In this document: piece by piece, positions 1 through 9,331 of the stretch
Position numbering within the stretch: position 1 is the stretch's first letter
How the letters are laid out: each line of letters opens with the position of its first letter
NCBI GenBank assembly: GCA_963920575.1
Contig: OY986973.1
Coordinates: forward strand, 13,409,397 to 13,473,396
Direction: 5' to 3'
DNA length: 64,000 bases
Source: Narthecium ossifragum
Taxonomy: Eukaryota > Streptophyta > Magnoliopsida > Dioscoreales > Nartheciaceae
The notes under the pieces: model-generated
What the model saw: only the letters and a program-made list of their open reading frames with translations
What the model was told of the DNA's origin: nothing
Databases searched by the model: none
Program-made: the position numbers and the translations under genes

Positions 1-325
1 GCTCTTCTTCGGTCGCCCCTACCGGGCCGGTGTTTGGTGACGTGGTGGCGTCTGGCGGTACTTGAGGAGCGGCGATCTATGTTTTTACCCTTTTGTTATA
101 GATAGTCTCCTACGGGAGTGATAAATGTATAATTTCCCTGTTTGAGGACATGTATCTATTCTAGTTCAGTCTTTGGGTTTGTAATATTTGTATAATACAG
201 GATGGTATGATTTGCTAGGGTAACTACTACGATTAGAGGGAAACCTCGCCAAAATTTCCGCAGTAGGTTAGGTTCCGCTTCGCGTCGCCCGGCCCGGTTG
301 GGCCTACACGGGTCGGGGCGCGACA
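1..325 (+). repeat. 3' end of the 5' LTR of element A (Tekay/Del-like gypsy)
   Basis: The stretch ends in GGGGCGCGACA, and a primer-binding site follows three bases later. It closely matches the tail of the complete LTR at 60801-63015. The left part of the LTR lies before the window. As U5 of the 5' LTR it would be the start of the reverse-transcribed region. Confidence 0.88.
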
Positions 326-328
326 ACT

Positions 329-340
329 TGGTATCAGAGC
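329..340 (+). other. Primer-binding site of element A
   Basis: TGGTATCAGAGC lies three bases after the LTR end. This is the usual plant primer site complementary to the 3' end of initiator methionine tRNA, where minus-strand DNA synthesis starts. The same motif is at 63019-63030 in element M. Confidence 0.92.
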
Positions 341-528
341 ATAGGTTGTAGATCCATGGGTGTTAGGATCAGGATTCGGTTGAGTTTGAGCGTGGAATGG
401 GTTAGTTCTATGTCTAGAATAGCTGTGCATGCTCTCCTTGTGTTGTGTATGTCTTCCGCTTTATTGTTGTGTTGTTTGTTTTGCCGCTCTGATGAGTGAA
501 TGTTCGTTTGTCGTTGGTGATTGCGCAG

Positions 529-1392
529 ATGTCGAGAGCTCGAGGCCGACCTTCGGTTGTTGGTCGGTGTGGGACACGACTTGGTCGACCCGCCCGACCA
601 GACAGGGTAACACCTGCCAGGGAGGTCAGAGCTAGACGGACGGAGCCATCACAAGCGACGGTTTCGGTCGCACGGGAGGAGGCCCTTCTCGCCGAGGAGG
701 GGGTTCTCGCTCCTGTCGACGCGCGGACCGCTGCGGCGGTCTTGTTGGACTTTCTGCAGCTGGACCCGTCTAGGTTCAGTGGTGGGTTAGCAGGTCCAGT
801 GGCCAGGGCACGTCAGTTCGAGTGGGGGCTTCGATCAGAGATCAGGCGACGGACCAGTTCTTACCGCTTCCAGGCGTACTCAGCAGTTCTGGACTGCGCC
901 TTGGCAGTAGGGGCGCAGTTGCGGGACGAGAGGTGCCGGGCAGTTCCACCGGTATTCTCTACCAGTGCGCCGCAGAGACTCCAATTCAGAGGGGGATTCG
1001 GTAGAGGCCAGCGGCGGCGTCAGCGGCACTTCCGGCAGCAGTTGCCGAGTTCAGCAGGCCAGTTTCTCCAGACGGCCGGGCCGTTCGGGCAGGCTTCATC
1101 AGGGGGAGGCCATGGTCAGCAGCCTGGCGCGTCAGTCACGTGCTTCCAGTGCGGGCAGCTGGGGCACTACCGTAGAGACTGTTCCTTGCGAGGAGTGCGG
1201 GACGCTGTGCCGCAAGGCAGTAGAGGCGGAGGGCCCAGTGCTTGGCAGGGTAGCAGTGGTGGGCGCAGGTCAGCGGCTGGACCGAGCTGCTCCAGGGGTG
1301 GAGGCAGCCAGCGAGGTCGTGTGGTTACTCTCTCAGTGCACGAGCAGCAGGACACCGTACAACAGTACCAGCAACTGCAGCAGTACCAGTAG
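529..1392 (+). pseudogene. gag: Gag of element A, internally deleted
   Basis: This frame encodes a capsid/nucleocapsid protein that would package the element's RNA. I start it at the ATG at 529 (MSRARGRPS), because the same start context is seen in element M at 63221; an upstream GTG is not convincing. Near 1141-1182 it has a CX2CX4HX4C zinc knuckle (CFQCGQLGHYRRDC), typical of gypsy nucleocapsid, followed by Gly/Ser/Gln-rich sequence. Compared with M, about 320 bp of the central capsid region is missing: the text jumps from the FSGG motif to RQFEWG near 775-815. The frame stays open until TAG at 1390, so the product would lack most of the capsid domain. It is a gag relic, probably not functional. 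Confidence 0.85.
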
Positions 1393-1469
1393 CGACAATA
1401 GTATCAGCAGGCAGCGGCAGAGCCATCCGTCCTCAGAGGTATCTTTCAGCTTTCTAGTCCTTAGTAGAT

Positions 1470-1760
1470 ATGCTGATAGATTCTGGGGCGTCTCTTTCCT
1501 ATGTTGCTATCATCTGTATGGCATCGCTAGGATTAGAGACGAGTTGGCTAGAGGTGGCACAGTTAGCAGACTCACCGATCGACGGAGCGGTCAGGGTGGA
1601 CCGGGGTTACCGATCTTGTTCCTTGGAGGTTGGAGGCCTCCGTGTCTGTCTAGACGTACGGGTACTAGACATGACAGGCTTCGATGTGATACTCGGTATG
1701 GACTGGTTGGCAGCATACCGGGTCGTCATCGACTGTGGTCGCCGGAGGGTGGTCGCTTGA
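1470..1760 (+). pseudogene. Protease domain of element A
   Basis: This is an aspartic protease domain that would cleave the Gag-Pol polyprotein. The active-site motif LIDSGAS is at the start, and the C-terminal FDVILGMDWL motif is near 1680-1715. The sequence after it resembles the usual VVIDC segment but ends at TGA at 1758, before the RT domain. The stop separates protease from RT, so no intact polyprotein can be made. Frame breaks between gag and protease also make it a relic. Confidence 0.85.
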
Positions 1761-1826
1761 ACACCCGACGGGACACATTTTGTGCTGTAGGGGGATCGGT
1801 TCTCAGCCGATTCCTTTGCTTGTGGT

Positions 1827-2512
1827 GTGGGGAGGCGTGGCAGCGAGCTCTCAGCCTTGTTGGCCAGCCTATCCCTGTTCGGTTCTGAGGGAGTGCAGCA
1901 GAGCAGTTTTCCCAAGATTGTGTGCCACTACACCGACGTGTTTCCCGAGGTGTTACCAGGGCTTCCACTGCCCAGAGAGGTCGATTTTGAGATCGACCTA
2001 GTACCAGGTACCGCATCGATCTCTCTCTCAGCTTTCAGGATGGCACCAGCAGAGTAGAGTGAGTTGAGGACCCAGCTAGACGAGCTTACCAGTAGAGGTT
2101 TCATCCGTCCCAGCATGTCTCCCTGAGGGGCGCCATTGTTGTTCGCAAAGAAGAAGGATGGTACCCTTCGACTTTGCATAGAATACAGGCGGCTCAATAG
2201 GGTGACGGTGAAGAGCAGGTACCCGATGCCGAGGATCGACGACCTGTTTGACCAGCTGCGAGGATCTTCAGTGTTCTCGAAGATCGACCTCCTCACCGGC
2301 TACCACCAGTTGAGGGTTCGGGATTGTGACATCCCGAAAACGGCATTCCGAACTCGGTATGGATTGTACGAGTTCGTTGTGATGCCGTTTGGGCTGATGA
2401 ACGCACCAGCAACATTCATGGATCTCATGTAGAGGATCTGCTGGCCCTTCCTAGACAAGTTCGTGGTGGTGTTCGTCGACGACATTCTCATCTACTCCCG
2501 GTCAGCATGAGC
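1827..2512 (+). pseudogene. Reverse transcriptase domain of element A, with several stops
   Basis: This is the RT core of a gypsy polyprotein, which would copy element RNA to DNA. Motifs in order are FPKIV near the start, [16 protein letters not shown] near 2150-2200, [12 protein letters not shown] near 2275-2310, [15 protein letters not shown] near 2370-2415, and the catalytic VDD at 2475-2483. In-frame stops lie at 2055-2057 (TAG), 2124-2126 (TGA, probably from TGG) and near 2430 (TAG where element J has CAG). A small deletion after the catalytic motif near 2505 shifts the frame. The first stop is shared with element J, which is unusual and is reported as a finding. Confidence 0.88.
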
Positions 2513-2595
2513 GACACTTGGCGACAATGTTGTAGCTACTTCGGGAGCATCGACTTTATGCCAAGGCTTCCAAGTGCAAGTTCTGGCTTGCACAG

Positions 2596-3250
2596 GTGGG
2601 GTTCCTTGGACACGTGGTGTCAGCAGCTGGGATCTCAGTCGACCCCGCCAAGGTCGAGGCAGTGGTACAGTGGCAGATACCGAGGACAGTGTTCGAGGTC
2701 CTCAGTTTCCTGGGCTTGGCGGGGTACTACAGATGGTTCGTGTGGAACGTCTCCAGAGTCGTCAGGGCGTTGACCAGACTGACACAGAAGGCCGTCCCAT
2801 CCGTGTGGGATGATGCTTGTGAGCGAGCCTTCGTGGAGCTGAGGATGAGGTTGACCAGTGCATCAGTGTTGATCGTCACCGAGCGAGGCGTTGGGTACAG
2901 TGTCTACTGCGACGCAGCGGTGAGGGTTTGGGGTGTGTCCTCATGCAGGAGGGCCACGCGGTTTCCTATGGTTCTCACCAACTGAAGAACCATGAGAGGA
3001 ACTACCCGACACATGACTTGGAGCTAGCAGCAGTGGTCTTCGCCCTGAAGACCTGGCGGCACTACCTCTATGGCGAGAAGTTTTCTGTCTTCTCGGACCA
3101 TAAGAGTTTGAGGCACGTTTTCACTCAACGTGACCTCAACCTGAGGCAGCGACGCTGGATGGAGCTACTGGAGGACTACGACTTTGAGTTGCATTACCAT
3201 CCTGGTAAGGCAAACATCGTAGCAGACGCGCTGAGCAGACAGGTGAGAGA
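2596..3250 (+). pseudogene. RT thumb and RNase H domain of element A
   Basis: This continues pol after a frame break. [11 protein letters not shown] near 2705-2745 is the conserved segment after the RT palm. The RNase H acidic residues are visible: YCDA near 2905, ELAAVVFAL near 3020, [12 protein letters not shown] near 3088-3125, and ADALSRQ near 3220-3240. RNase H would degrade the RNA strand of the RNA:DNA hybrid. A frameshift near 2915-2930 separates the first Asp from the rest. Another frame change near 3560-3600 leads into integrase. No intact enzyme is encoded. Confidence 0.85.
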
Positions 3251-3568
3251 CACCAGAGCAGCGGTTGTAGGGTTGTCAGCGTGGCAGTGGCAAGCTCTAG
3301 AGACAGCGGGCCAGTTGGTGCTCAAGTTTGAGGATCGGGGATCCAGCAGGTTCCTCTACGCAGTGCAGAGTATGCCAGCAGTTCTAGCCAGAGTGTTAGA
3401 GGCACAACACAGTGACCCAGTGCTCGAGGAGTTACGCACAGCAGCGGGCACAGAGGGTGCAGACAGAGACTGGGCAGTATCACCAGACGGAGGGCTACGG
3501 TTCTTCGAGACGACGTCCTATGAGAGTTCCACCACTCTCGCTTTGCAGTTCATCCCGATGGCACCAAG

Positions 3569-4107
3569 ATGTACCAGGATATTCGGCGACAGTTCTGCTG
3601 GCGCGGGATGAAGAGGGCAGTGACAGAGTTCGTATCGCGCTGCCTTACCTGTCAGAAGGTTAAGGCAGAGCACCAGCGGACTCTGGGGTTACTTCAGCCG
3701 CTTCCACTAGCTGAGTGGAGGTGGGAGCACATCACGATGGACTTCGTGACCGGGCTACCGAGATCTCCTAGGGGGAATGACGTGATTTGGGTTATCGTTG
3801 ATCGATTGACCAAATCAGCGCACTTCCTGCCTATGCAGACGACAGACTCGACTGACAGGTTGGGCGGGTTGTACGTCCGAGAGGTAGTCAGACTACACGG
3901 GGTTCCAGTTTCTTTCGTGTCAGACTGTGACTCCAGGTTCACTAGCAGGGTCTGGTGGGGCTTTCAGGAGGCAGTTGGCACACTCCTGACCTTCAGTACG
4001 ACGTTTCACCCGCAGACAGACGGGCAGTCAGAGCGGACGATCCAGATCTTGGAGGACATGCTGAGAGCATGTGTCCTCAAAGCAGGAGGCAGCTGGGAGG
4101 AGCACGT
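3569..4107 (+). pseudogene. Integrase of element A, N-terminal part, cut by element B
   Basis: This is the N-terminal and catalytic region of a gypsy integrase. It shows the CLTCQ half of the HHCC zinc site near 3645, the first catalytic Asp in HITMDFVTGLP near 3735-3755, the second in SDCDSRF near 3920-3935, and the third acidic residue in GQSERTIQ near 4020-4045. The frame is open to 4107, where element B is inserted after GGSWEEH. It resumes without loss at 7709 after the 5-bp duplication CACGT. The split is simple insertional disruption. Confidence 0.9.
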
Positions 4108-6453
4108 TGTCGCGCCCCGACCTGCGAAAGCCCAACCGGGCCGGGCGACGCGAACCGGAACCTAACAAACGCGGAAAAACAAGCTGGCGAGGATTCCCTC
4201 TAACCTATTGGTCTCCCTAGCAATTCTCCAAAAGCATCCCCAAAATAAAAGACAATATAATAAAGAAGCCTCGAACCACAGATTTAAAACTCAAAAGTAT
4301 TTAATATACAAAAACCTCGGAGAGGGGGGAATTCAAATACAACATCACTATCGTAAGAGACTAACTAACATAAGGATAAAAACTGTAAAGGATCACCACC
4401 TCTCAGACTCCACCTGGCGCCGCCGCACCGCCAGCCAACTGCCCGGTAGGGGCCACAGAAGAGGAACTGACGCCTGCACCTGCAAAACGCAGCCCGGGTA
4501 GGAGTGAGCACTAAGCTCAGTAGGGATCTACACTACGACACACAGAAGGAAGAGGGAAACGCAACAGTGTCGCCCTCAAGTAGGACCTGGGTGTATACAG
4601 GGGTCCCATAACCCCACCGCGTATCCCTGGTGCCCAGGAGCAGCACTCAGTAGCAGGAACAACACTGGCGACAGCGACTGCAGGAACCCGACACTGCAGG
4701 GTCAGCACAGTGGGACACCGGCTACACCTCAACATCCGACTCAAGGCCGACACGACCTCTACAATCATCAAGTATCCAGTGAACCAGTCATCTAGGCCTA
4801 TCATTGAATTTGACTGGACACTACAATTCAAACCGGGTCCAAACTACCCAACCCCGGTCCTAGGGCTAAGTCCGAGCTTCCAGCCTCGGGACGGCGACCC
4901 AAGGATCACCCACGCCCTAACCAATGCAACTAATGCACATAACAACAATGCATGCTATGACATACACAGATAATAGAAAAGGCATGCAACAGTATGTCAA
5001 GCATCATATAAGTCTACTGGATCGCTGCAGCGGTACCACCAACCGCTGCCAGCCGATCCGCAGCGGGTCCCGGCATTACGACGGTACCGCGACCGTCAAC
5101 CACGGACTCCTGCAACGGGAAGCAACCCCGAAAACCGTTGATGAACAGTAAACAATATAATATTATATTCCGAAATATAATATTATATTCAAACACCCAA
5201 AACCACTACTTAGTGTTAATTGATCCCATCGATCGGACGTCCAAACGACGTCGGATTCAAGGTCCAACTTAGCCACCAGTAGGTGTATAAACCAGGATCA
5301 ACATATCCAAAAATCACAATCATCCAACAGTTGGATTAACGGGAAAATACAAATCAAAACCGCTAATCAACTCACTTACCAATTTAATTGCTGCAACGCA
5401 GCCCTTCAGTAAACAATTCATAACACATCGTATATAAATCGGAAAAATATGGAACAAGATGGAATGGAAAGCTAACGAGTAGATGTACAACTCTTATGTT
5501 TAACAGAAACCAAGATCATGTACTCGCCGGCCGAAAAACTCGCCGCAAGCCGGCTGTTTCTCAAGAACAGCAGAAAACCAGAAATCCGAGACTAATCATG
5601 CATAAAACCTACTCAAATCTCAACTGATTAACATGAAACTTAAACCGGTTATTCTACAAGGCATAAGGAATCCAACAAAGCAAGGATCAACAAGATCCAA
5701 CGGCTAGATCTCAGGAAAACCCGAAATGAACACAGTAGGTATAACCCTACCTAGCTGGTCTTTCCTCGGCTGATTCCCCGCGATTTGATCACGAACAAGC
5801 CTCTAAACCACTTCAGGGATCTTCCTCTCGTTGTCAAGAATCCGACGAGTATTAGAACGCCGGAAAAGATGGCCGGAGGAGGGAGAACGGAGGTGAGGAA
5901 GGTTGGCTGCCGGAACTGGGGAAAACAGGGCTCTCGGGAGAAGAAGAAAGGAGGAAGAAGAAAGAGAGGAGAAGGAGGAAGAGGAGGGGAAGAAAAGAGG
6001 GGAAAGGGGGAGGGGAAAGCCGGGGAAAGGGGAAGAAAGGTGAAGGGAGGGGAGGGGAAGTCTTCCCCTCTCTGACACGAGAGAACGACGGCCGTCGGTG
6101 GCCGTCCTCGCGAAGCAGAAAAGCCACAGACGCGATTCCGATCGGTCGCTCCAAGGAGCGATCGATCGCTCGCGCCCTGGCTCGATCCCAACACCAAGTC
6201 GGATCGAGTCCGATCGATCGTCCCAAGGAGCGACCGATCGCTCAGGGGTCGTCAGCTGCCCAAAGGCAAGCTTTCGCGCGCCCGAGCTGGGATCTTCCGA
6301 TCCCGGGTCCACCTAGCCATTCTAAACAAGCATTAACACAATCAAGGCCGGTGTGTGCACACGCGGGTGTGAAACAAACCAACAAGGCGCAGTTTACCAA
6401 ATTACCCTTGCGGTCCACAGCGAGCCACAGGAGTAGAGGGGCAGGTCCTCACA
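4108..6453 (-). repeat. 3' LTR of element B
   Basis: In minus orientation this LTR starts TGTGAGGACC and ends GGGGCGCGACA, as in the other Tekay-type LTRs here. It contains a GATCGATC palindrome cluster (about 6113-6250), then a long polypurine run on + (about 5900-6070). The latter replaces the TATA-containing segment of elements A and M. The open frames seen on either strand across the purine run are composition artefacts. Confidence 0.88.
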
Positions 6454-6478
6454 TCCTAATACCCTTAAAGGAAATCTC
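6454..6478 (-). other. Polypurine tract region of element B
   Basis: Read on minus, CCTTTAAGGGTATTAGGA directly precedes the LTR start. It matches the tracts before the LTRs at 8481 and 9384. It would prime plus-strand DNA synthesis. Confidence 0.75.
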
Positions 6479-6524
6479 GTCCCGAGATTCGATAAGGGTA
6501 GGGCTCGGAACAACAAAAGCTATA

Positions 6525-7708
6525 CTAGAGGACAGGACAAGAAGTACCTGGAGAAGAAAACAACTGCGGAAACTCCTGCCGCATGCGCGCCTCGCGCTCC
6601 CAAGTCACCTCCTCGGTGCCCTTGTGCCTCCACAGTACCTTGACCAAGGGAATCGTCTTGCCCCGCAAGACCTGATCCCTCCGGTCAAGTACCTGAACTG
6701 GCTGCTCAACAAAGCTCACGTCTGCCTCAAGCTCAATGTCATCCACCTTGATGACATGAGACGGGTCTGGCTGATACTTCCTCAGCATCGACACATGGAA
6801 AGTCGGGTGCACCGCAGACATGTGCTGAGGAAGATCCAGGCGGTAAGCTACCTCGCCGACCCTCTCTAAGATCTCAAACGGCCCGACAAACCTCGGCGCC
6901 AACTTGCCACCTCTGCCAAACCTGACAGAACCTCTGTACGGCGACGCTCGCAAGAACACTCGGTCGCCGACTGCAAACTCTAACGGTCGTCGCCTCTGAT
7001 CTGCATAACTCTTCTGTCGGCTCTGAGCCGTCAGAAGCCTCTGCCTGATCTGCACCAACCTCTCTGACGACCACCTGATGATGTCTGGACCGGTGAGTGA
7101 AGCCTCTCCAACCTCTGTCCAGCACACTAGGGAACGACACGGCCTACCGTACAACGCCTCGAAAGGTGCTACTCCAAGACTGGACTGGTAGCTGTTGTTG
7201 TAGGCGAACTCCACCAAGGGAACGTGCTCCTCCCAGCTGCCTCCTGCGTCGAGGACACATGCTCTCAGCATGTCCTCCAAGATCTGGATCGTCCGCTCTG
7301 ACTGCTCGTCTGTCTGGGGATGGAACGCAGTACTGAAAGTCAGGAGTGTGCCAACTGCCTCCTGAAAGTCACGCCAGAACCTGCTGGTGAACCTGGGGTT
7401 ACGGTCTGACACGATAGAAACGGGAACTCCGTGTAGCCTGACCACCTCTCTGACGTACAAACTGCCCAACCGGTCGGTCGAGTCTGTCACCCGCGTAGGC
7501 AGGAAGTGCGCCGATTTGGTCAATCGATCAACGATGACCCAAATCGCGTCATTCCCCCTAGGGGATCTCGGTAGCCCGGTCACGAAGTCCATCGTGATGT
7601 GCTCCCACTTCCACTCAGCTAGTGGAAGCGGCTGAAGTAACCCTGGAGTCCGCTGGTGCTCTGCCTTGACCTTCTGATAGGTAAGGCAGCGCGATACGAA
7701 CTCCGTCA
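6525..7708 (-). pseudogene. Integrase (5'-truncated) with chromodomain, element B
   Basis: This frame has no stop over about 394 codons and ends at TAG (6525-6527). It begins inside the zinc-binding region; CLTYQ has Tyr where A has CLTCQ. The catalytic triad is present: Asp in HITMDFVTG, Asp in IVSDRNPRF, Glu in EQSERTIQ. Then come the GRPCRS linker and the GPFEILERVGEVAYRLDLP segment. The C-terminal chromodomain is in VKVLWRHKGTEEVTWERE. In chromoviruses this domain targets integration to marked chromatin. With no start codon or upstream pol it is not expressible as an enzyme. Residues encoded beyond 7708 on this strand are antisense to A and do not belong to it. Confidence 0.85.
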
Positions 7709-8406
7709 CACGTTCCCTTGGTGGAGTTCGCCTACAACAACAGCTACCAGTCCAGTCTTGGATTAGCACCTTTCGAGGCGTTGTACGGTAGGCCGTATCG
7801 TTCCCCAGTGTGCTGGACAGAGGTTGCAACGGCTTCACTCACTGGTCCAGACATCGTCAGGAGGTCGTCAGAGAGGTTAGCGCAGATCAAGTAGAGGCTT
7901 CTGACGGCTCAGAGCCGGCAAAAGAGCTTTGCAGACCAGTGGCGACGACCGCTTGAGTTCGCAGTTGGCGACAGTGTGTTCCTGCGGGCAGCACCGTACA
8001 GAGGGTTTGTCAGGTTTGGCAGCGGGGGCAAGTTGGCTCCGAGGTTCGTCGGGCCGTTTGAGATCCTAGAGAGGCTCGGCGAGGTAGCCTACCGCTTGGA
8101 CCTTCCTCAGCACATGTCTGATGTGCACCCGACTTTTCACGTGTCGATGCTGAGGAAGTACCACCCCGACCCATCGCATGTCATCAGAATAGGACATCGA
8201 GCTCGAGTCAGACGCGACGTTCGTTGAGCAGCCTGTTCGAGTAGTTGACAGGAGGGATCAGGTCTTGCAGGGCAAGACGATTCCCTTGGTCAAGGTACTG
8301 TGCAGGCACAGAGGCGTCGAGGAGATGACCTGGGAGCTCGAGAGGCGCATGCGGCAGGAGTATCCGCACTTGTTCCCTTCTCGAGGTAACTTTTGTCCTG
8401 TCTTCT
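7709..8406 (+). pseudogene. Integrase C-terminus and chromodomain of element A
   Basis: This is the continuation of A's integrase after B. It starts with PLVEFAYNNSYQSS and passes GRPYRSP and GPFEILERLGEVAYRLDLP (about 8050-8110). A TAG interrupts it near 7890, where B encodes Gln. A frameshift near 8187, in the segment after PDPSHVI, separates the chromodomain-like tail (VKVL then EEMTWELE near 8290-8345). It is clearly A's own sequence, because the join to 4107 is seamless. Confidence 0.85.
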
Positions 8407-8439
8407 AGTGTAGCTGTTTCTTTTGCTTCCGAGGACCTT

Positions 8440-8480
8440 TATCGAATCTCGGGACGAGATTTCCTTTAAGGGTATTAGGA
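8440..8480 (+). other. Polypurine tract region of element A
   Basis: TTTCCTTTAAGGGTATTAGGA ends immediately before the TGTGAGGACC LTR start, and the same arrangement is seen twice more in the window. It marks the 3' end of the internal region. Confidence 0.78.
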
Positions 8481-9331
8481 TGTGAGGACCCGTCCCTCTA
8501 CTCCTGTGGCTCGTCATGGACGGCAAGGGAAATTTGGTAAATTACACATTGTCGGCTTGATTCACACTCGCGTGTGCACACACTGACCATGTTTGTGGTA
8601 ATGTTTGGCTAGAATGGTTAGTGGGACCCGGGATCGAAAGATCCGGGCTTGGGCTTAAATTTTAACCCAAGTCCAGCTTCCTGCAAAAGAGGGATTGATC
8701 CTTCCTTGCTAGAAGGATCGATCGTTCAATGCCAGGAAGATGGATCGTTGAGAAGGATCGATCGGTCTCTTGGGACGGATCGATCGTACTCGGAGAAGGA
8801 TCGATCGGTCTCTTGGGACGGATCGATCGTTCTCTTGGCTGGATCGATCGTTCTCTTGGCTGGATTGATCATTCTCTTGGACGGATCGATCGCACCTCTT
8901 GGACGGATCGATCCTGCTTAGTCGGTTCGTTTGCCTATAAAGCAGACATAACCTTCTTCCTTGAAACTCTTTGGAAATCCGAGTTCTTGGCTGAAATTTT
9001 CTCTGGATTTCGAAGAGGTTGTGGACGATCCAAGACCTAGCAGCTGGGATTGAAGATGCTATTGCTTAGGTAGGGATCCTACCTACATTTATTCCGGGTT
9101 TATGGAGGTTTTCCGGTTGTCTGTGTTTCCTTTGATTAGATCTTGTTGTATACATGTTAGATTGTAGTTTTTCCACCGGTTTTGGATTCGTGATCTTTCA
9201 TACTACTAGATCCCGGTTTTGTATACATGTTAGATTGTAGTTTTTCTCGCCGGAGGGATGCCGGAGAACCCAACGCGATCGATCCGTCTGTGAGATGGAT
9301 CGATCCTTCTTCGTTGGTCATGCTAAACCCG
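8481..9331 (+). repeat. 3' LTR of element A, truncated on the right
   Basis: It starts TGTGAGGACC directly after the polypurine tract. It carries a dense GGATCGATC array at 8690-8915 and a TATA motif at 8936-8941. A segment including GTATACATGTTAGATTGTAG occurs twice (near 9150 and 9220). The LTR stops near CCCGAGC at about 9331, where internal-region sequence of another copy begins. Confidence 0.8.
8934..8942 (+). promoter_or_regulatory. TATA box of element A LTR
   Basis: CCTATAAAG lies just after the palindrome array and about 450 bp into the LTR. The same motif occurs at 61131-61139 in element M. At the corresponding place in the second LTR (near 9716) it reads CCAATAAAG, which would weaken a TATA box. 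Confidence 0.6.

Larger units (their letters stand above)
4108..7708 (-). mobile_element. Element B: one-LTR, 5'-truncated Tekay/Del-like insertion
   Basis: The insert begins TGTCGCGCC and ends CCGTCA, so its ends read TG...CA. It is flanked by a perfect 5-bp duplication, CACGT at 4103-4107 and 7709-7713. Removing it and one copy rejoins A's integrase frame exactly. On the minus strand it runs from inside integrase through the chromodomain, PPT and one LTR (4108-6453). The 5' LTR, gag, protease and RT are absent. Because the target duplication abuts the internal end, this was probably inserted already truncated rather than deleted later. Confidence 0.85.

Noticed and set aside
329..340. tRNA gene
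   Set aside because: Only the primer-site complement of the tRNA 3' end is present; no cloverleaf around it or at the other primer sites.
5751..6316. Overlapping long frames on both strands
   Set aside because: They are artefacts of the purine/pyrimidine tract and GATC repeats in B's LTR; the mirrored set at 56342-56975 is in R's LTR.
7097..7635. Plus-strand frames opposite B's integrase
   Set aside because: Antisense shadows of the minus-strand integrase.
8690..8915. Regularly spaced palindromic repeats resembling a CRISPR array
   Set aside because: They lie inside a plant LTR, spacing and spacers are irregular and similar to each other, and no cas gene or prokaryotic context exists.
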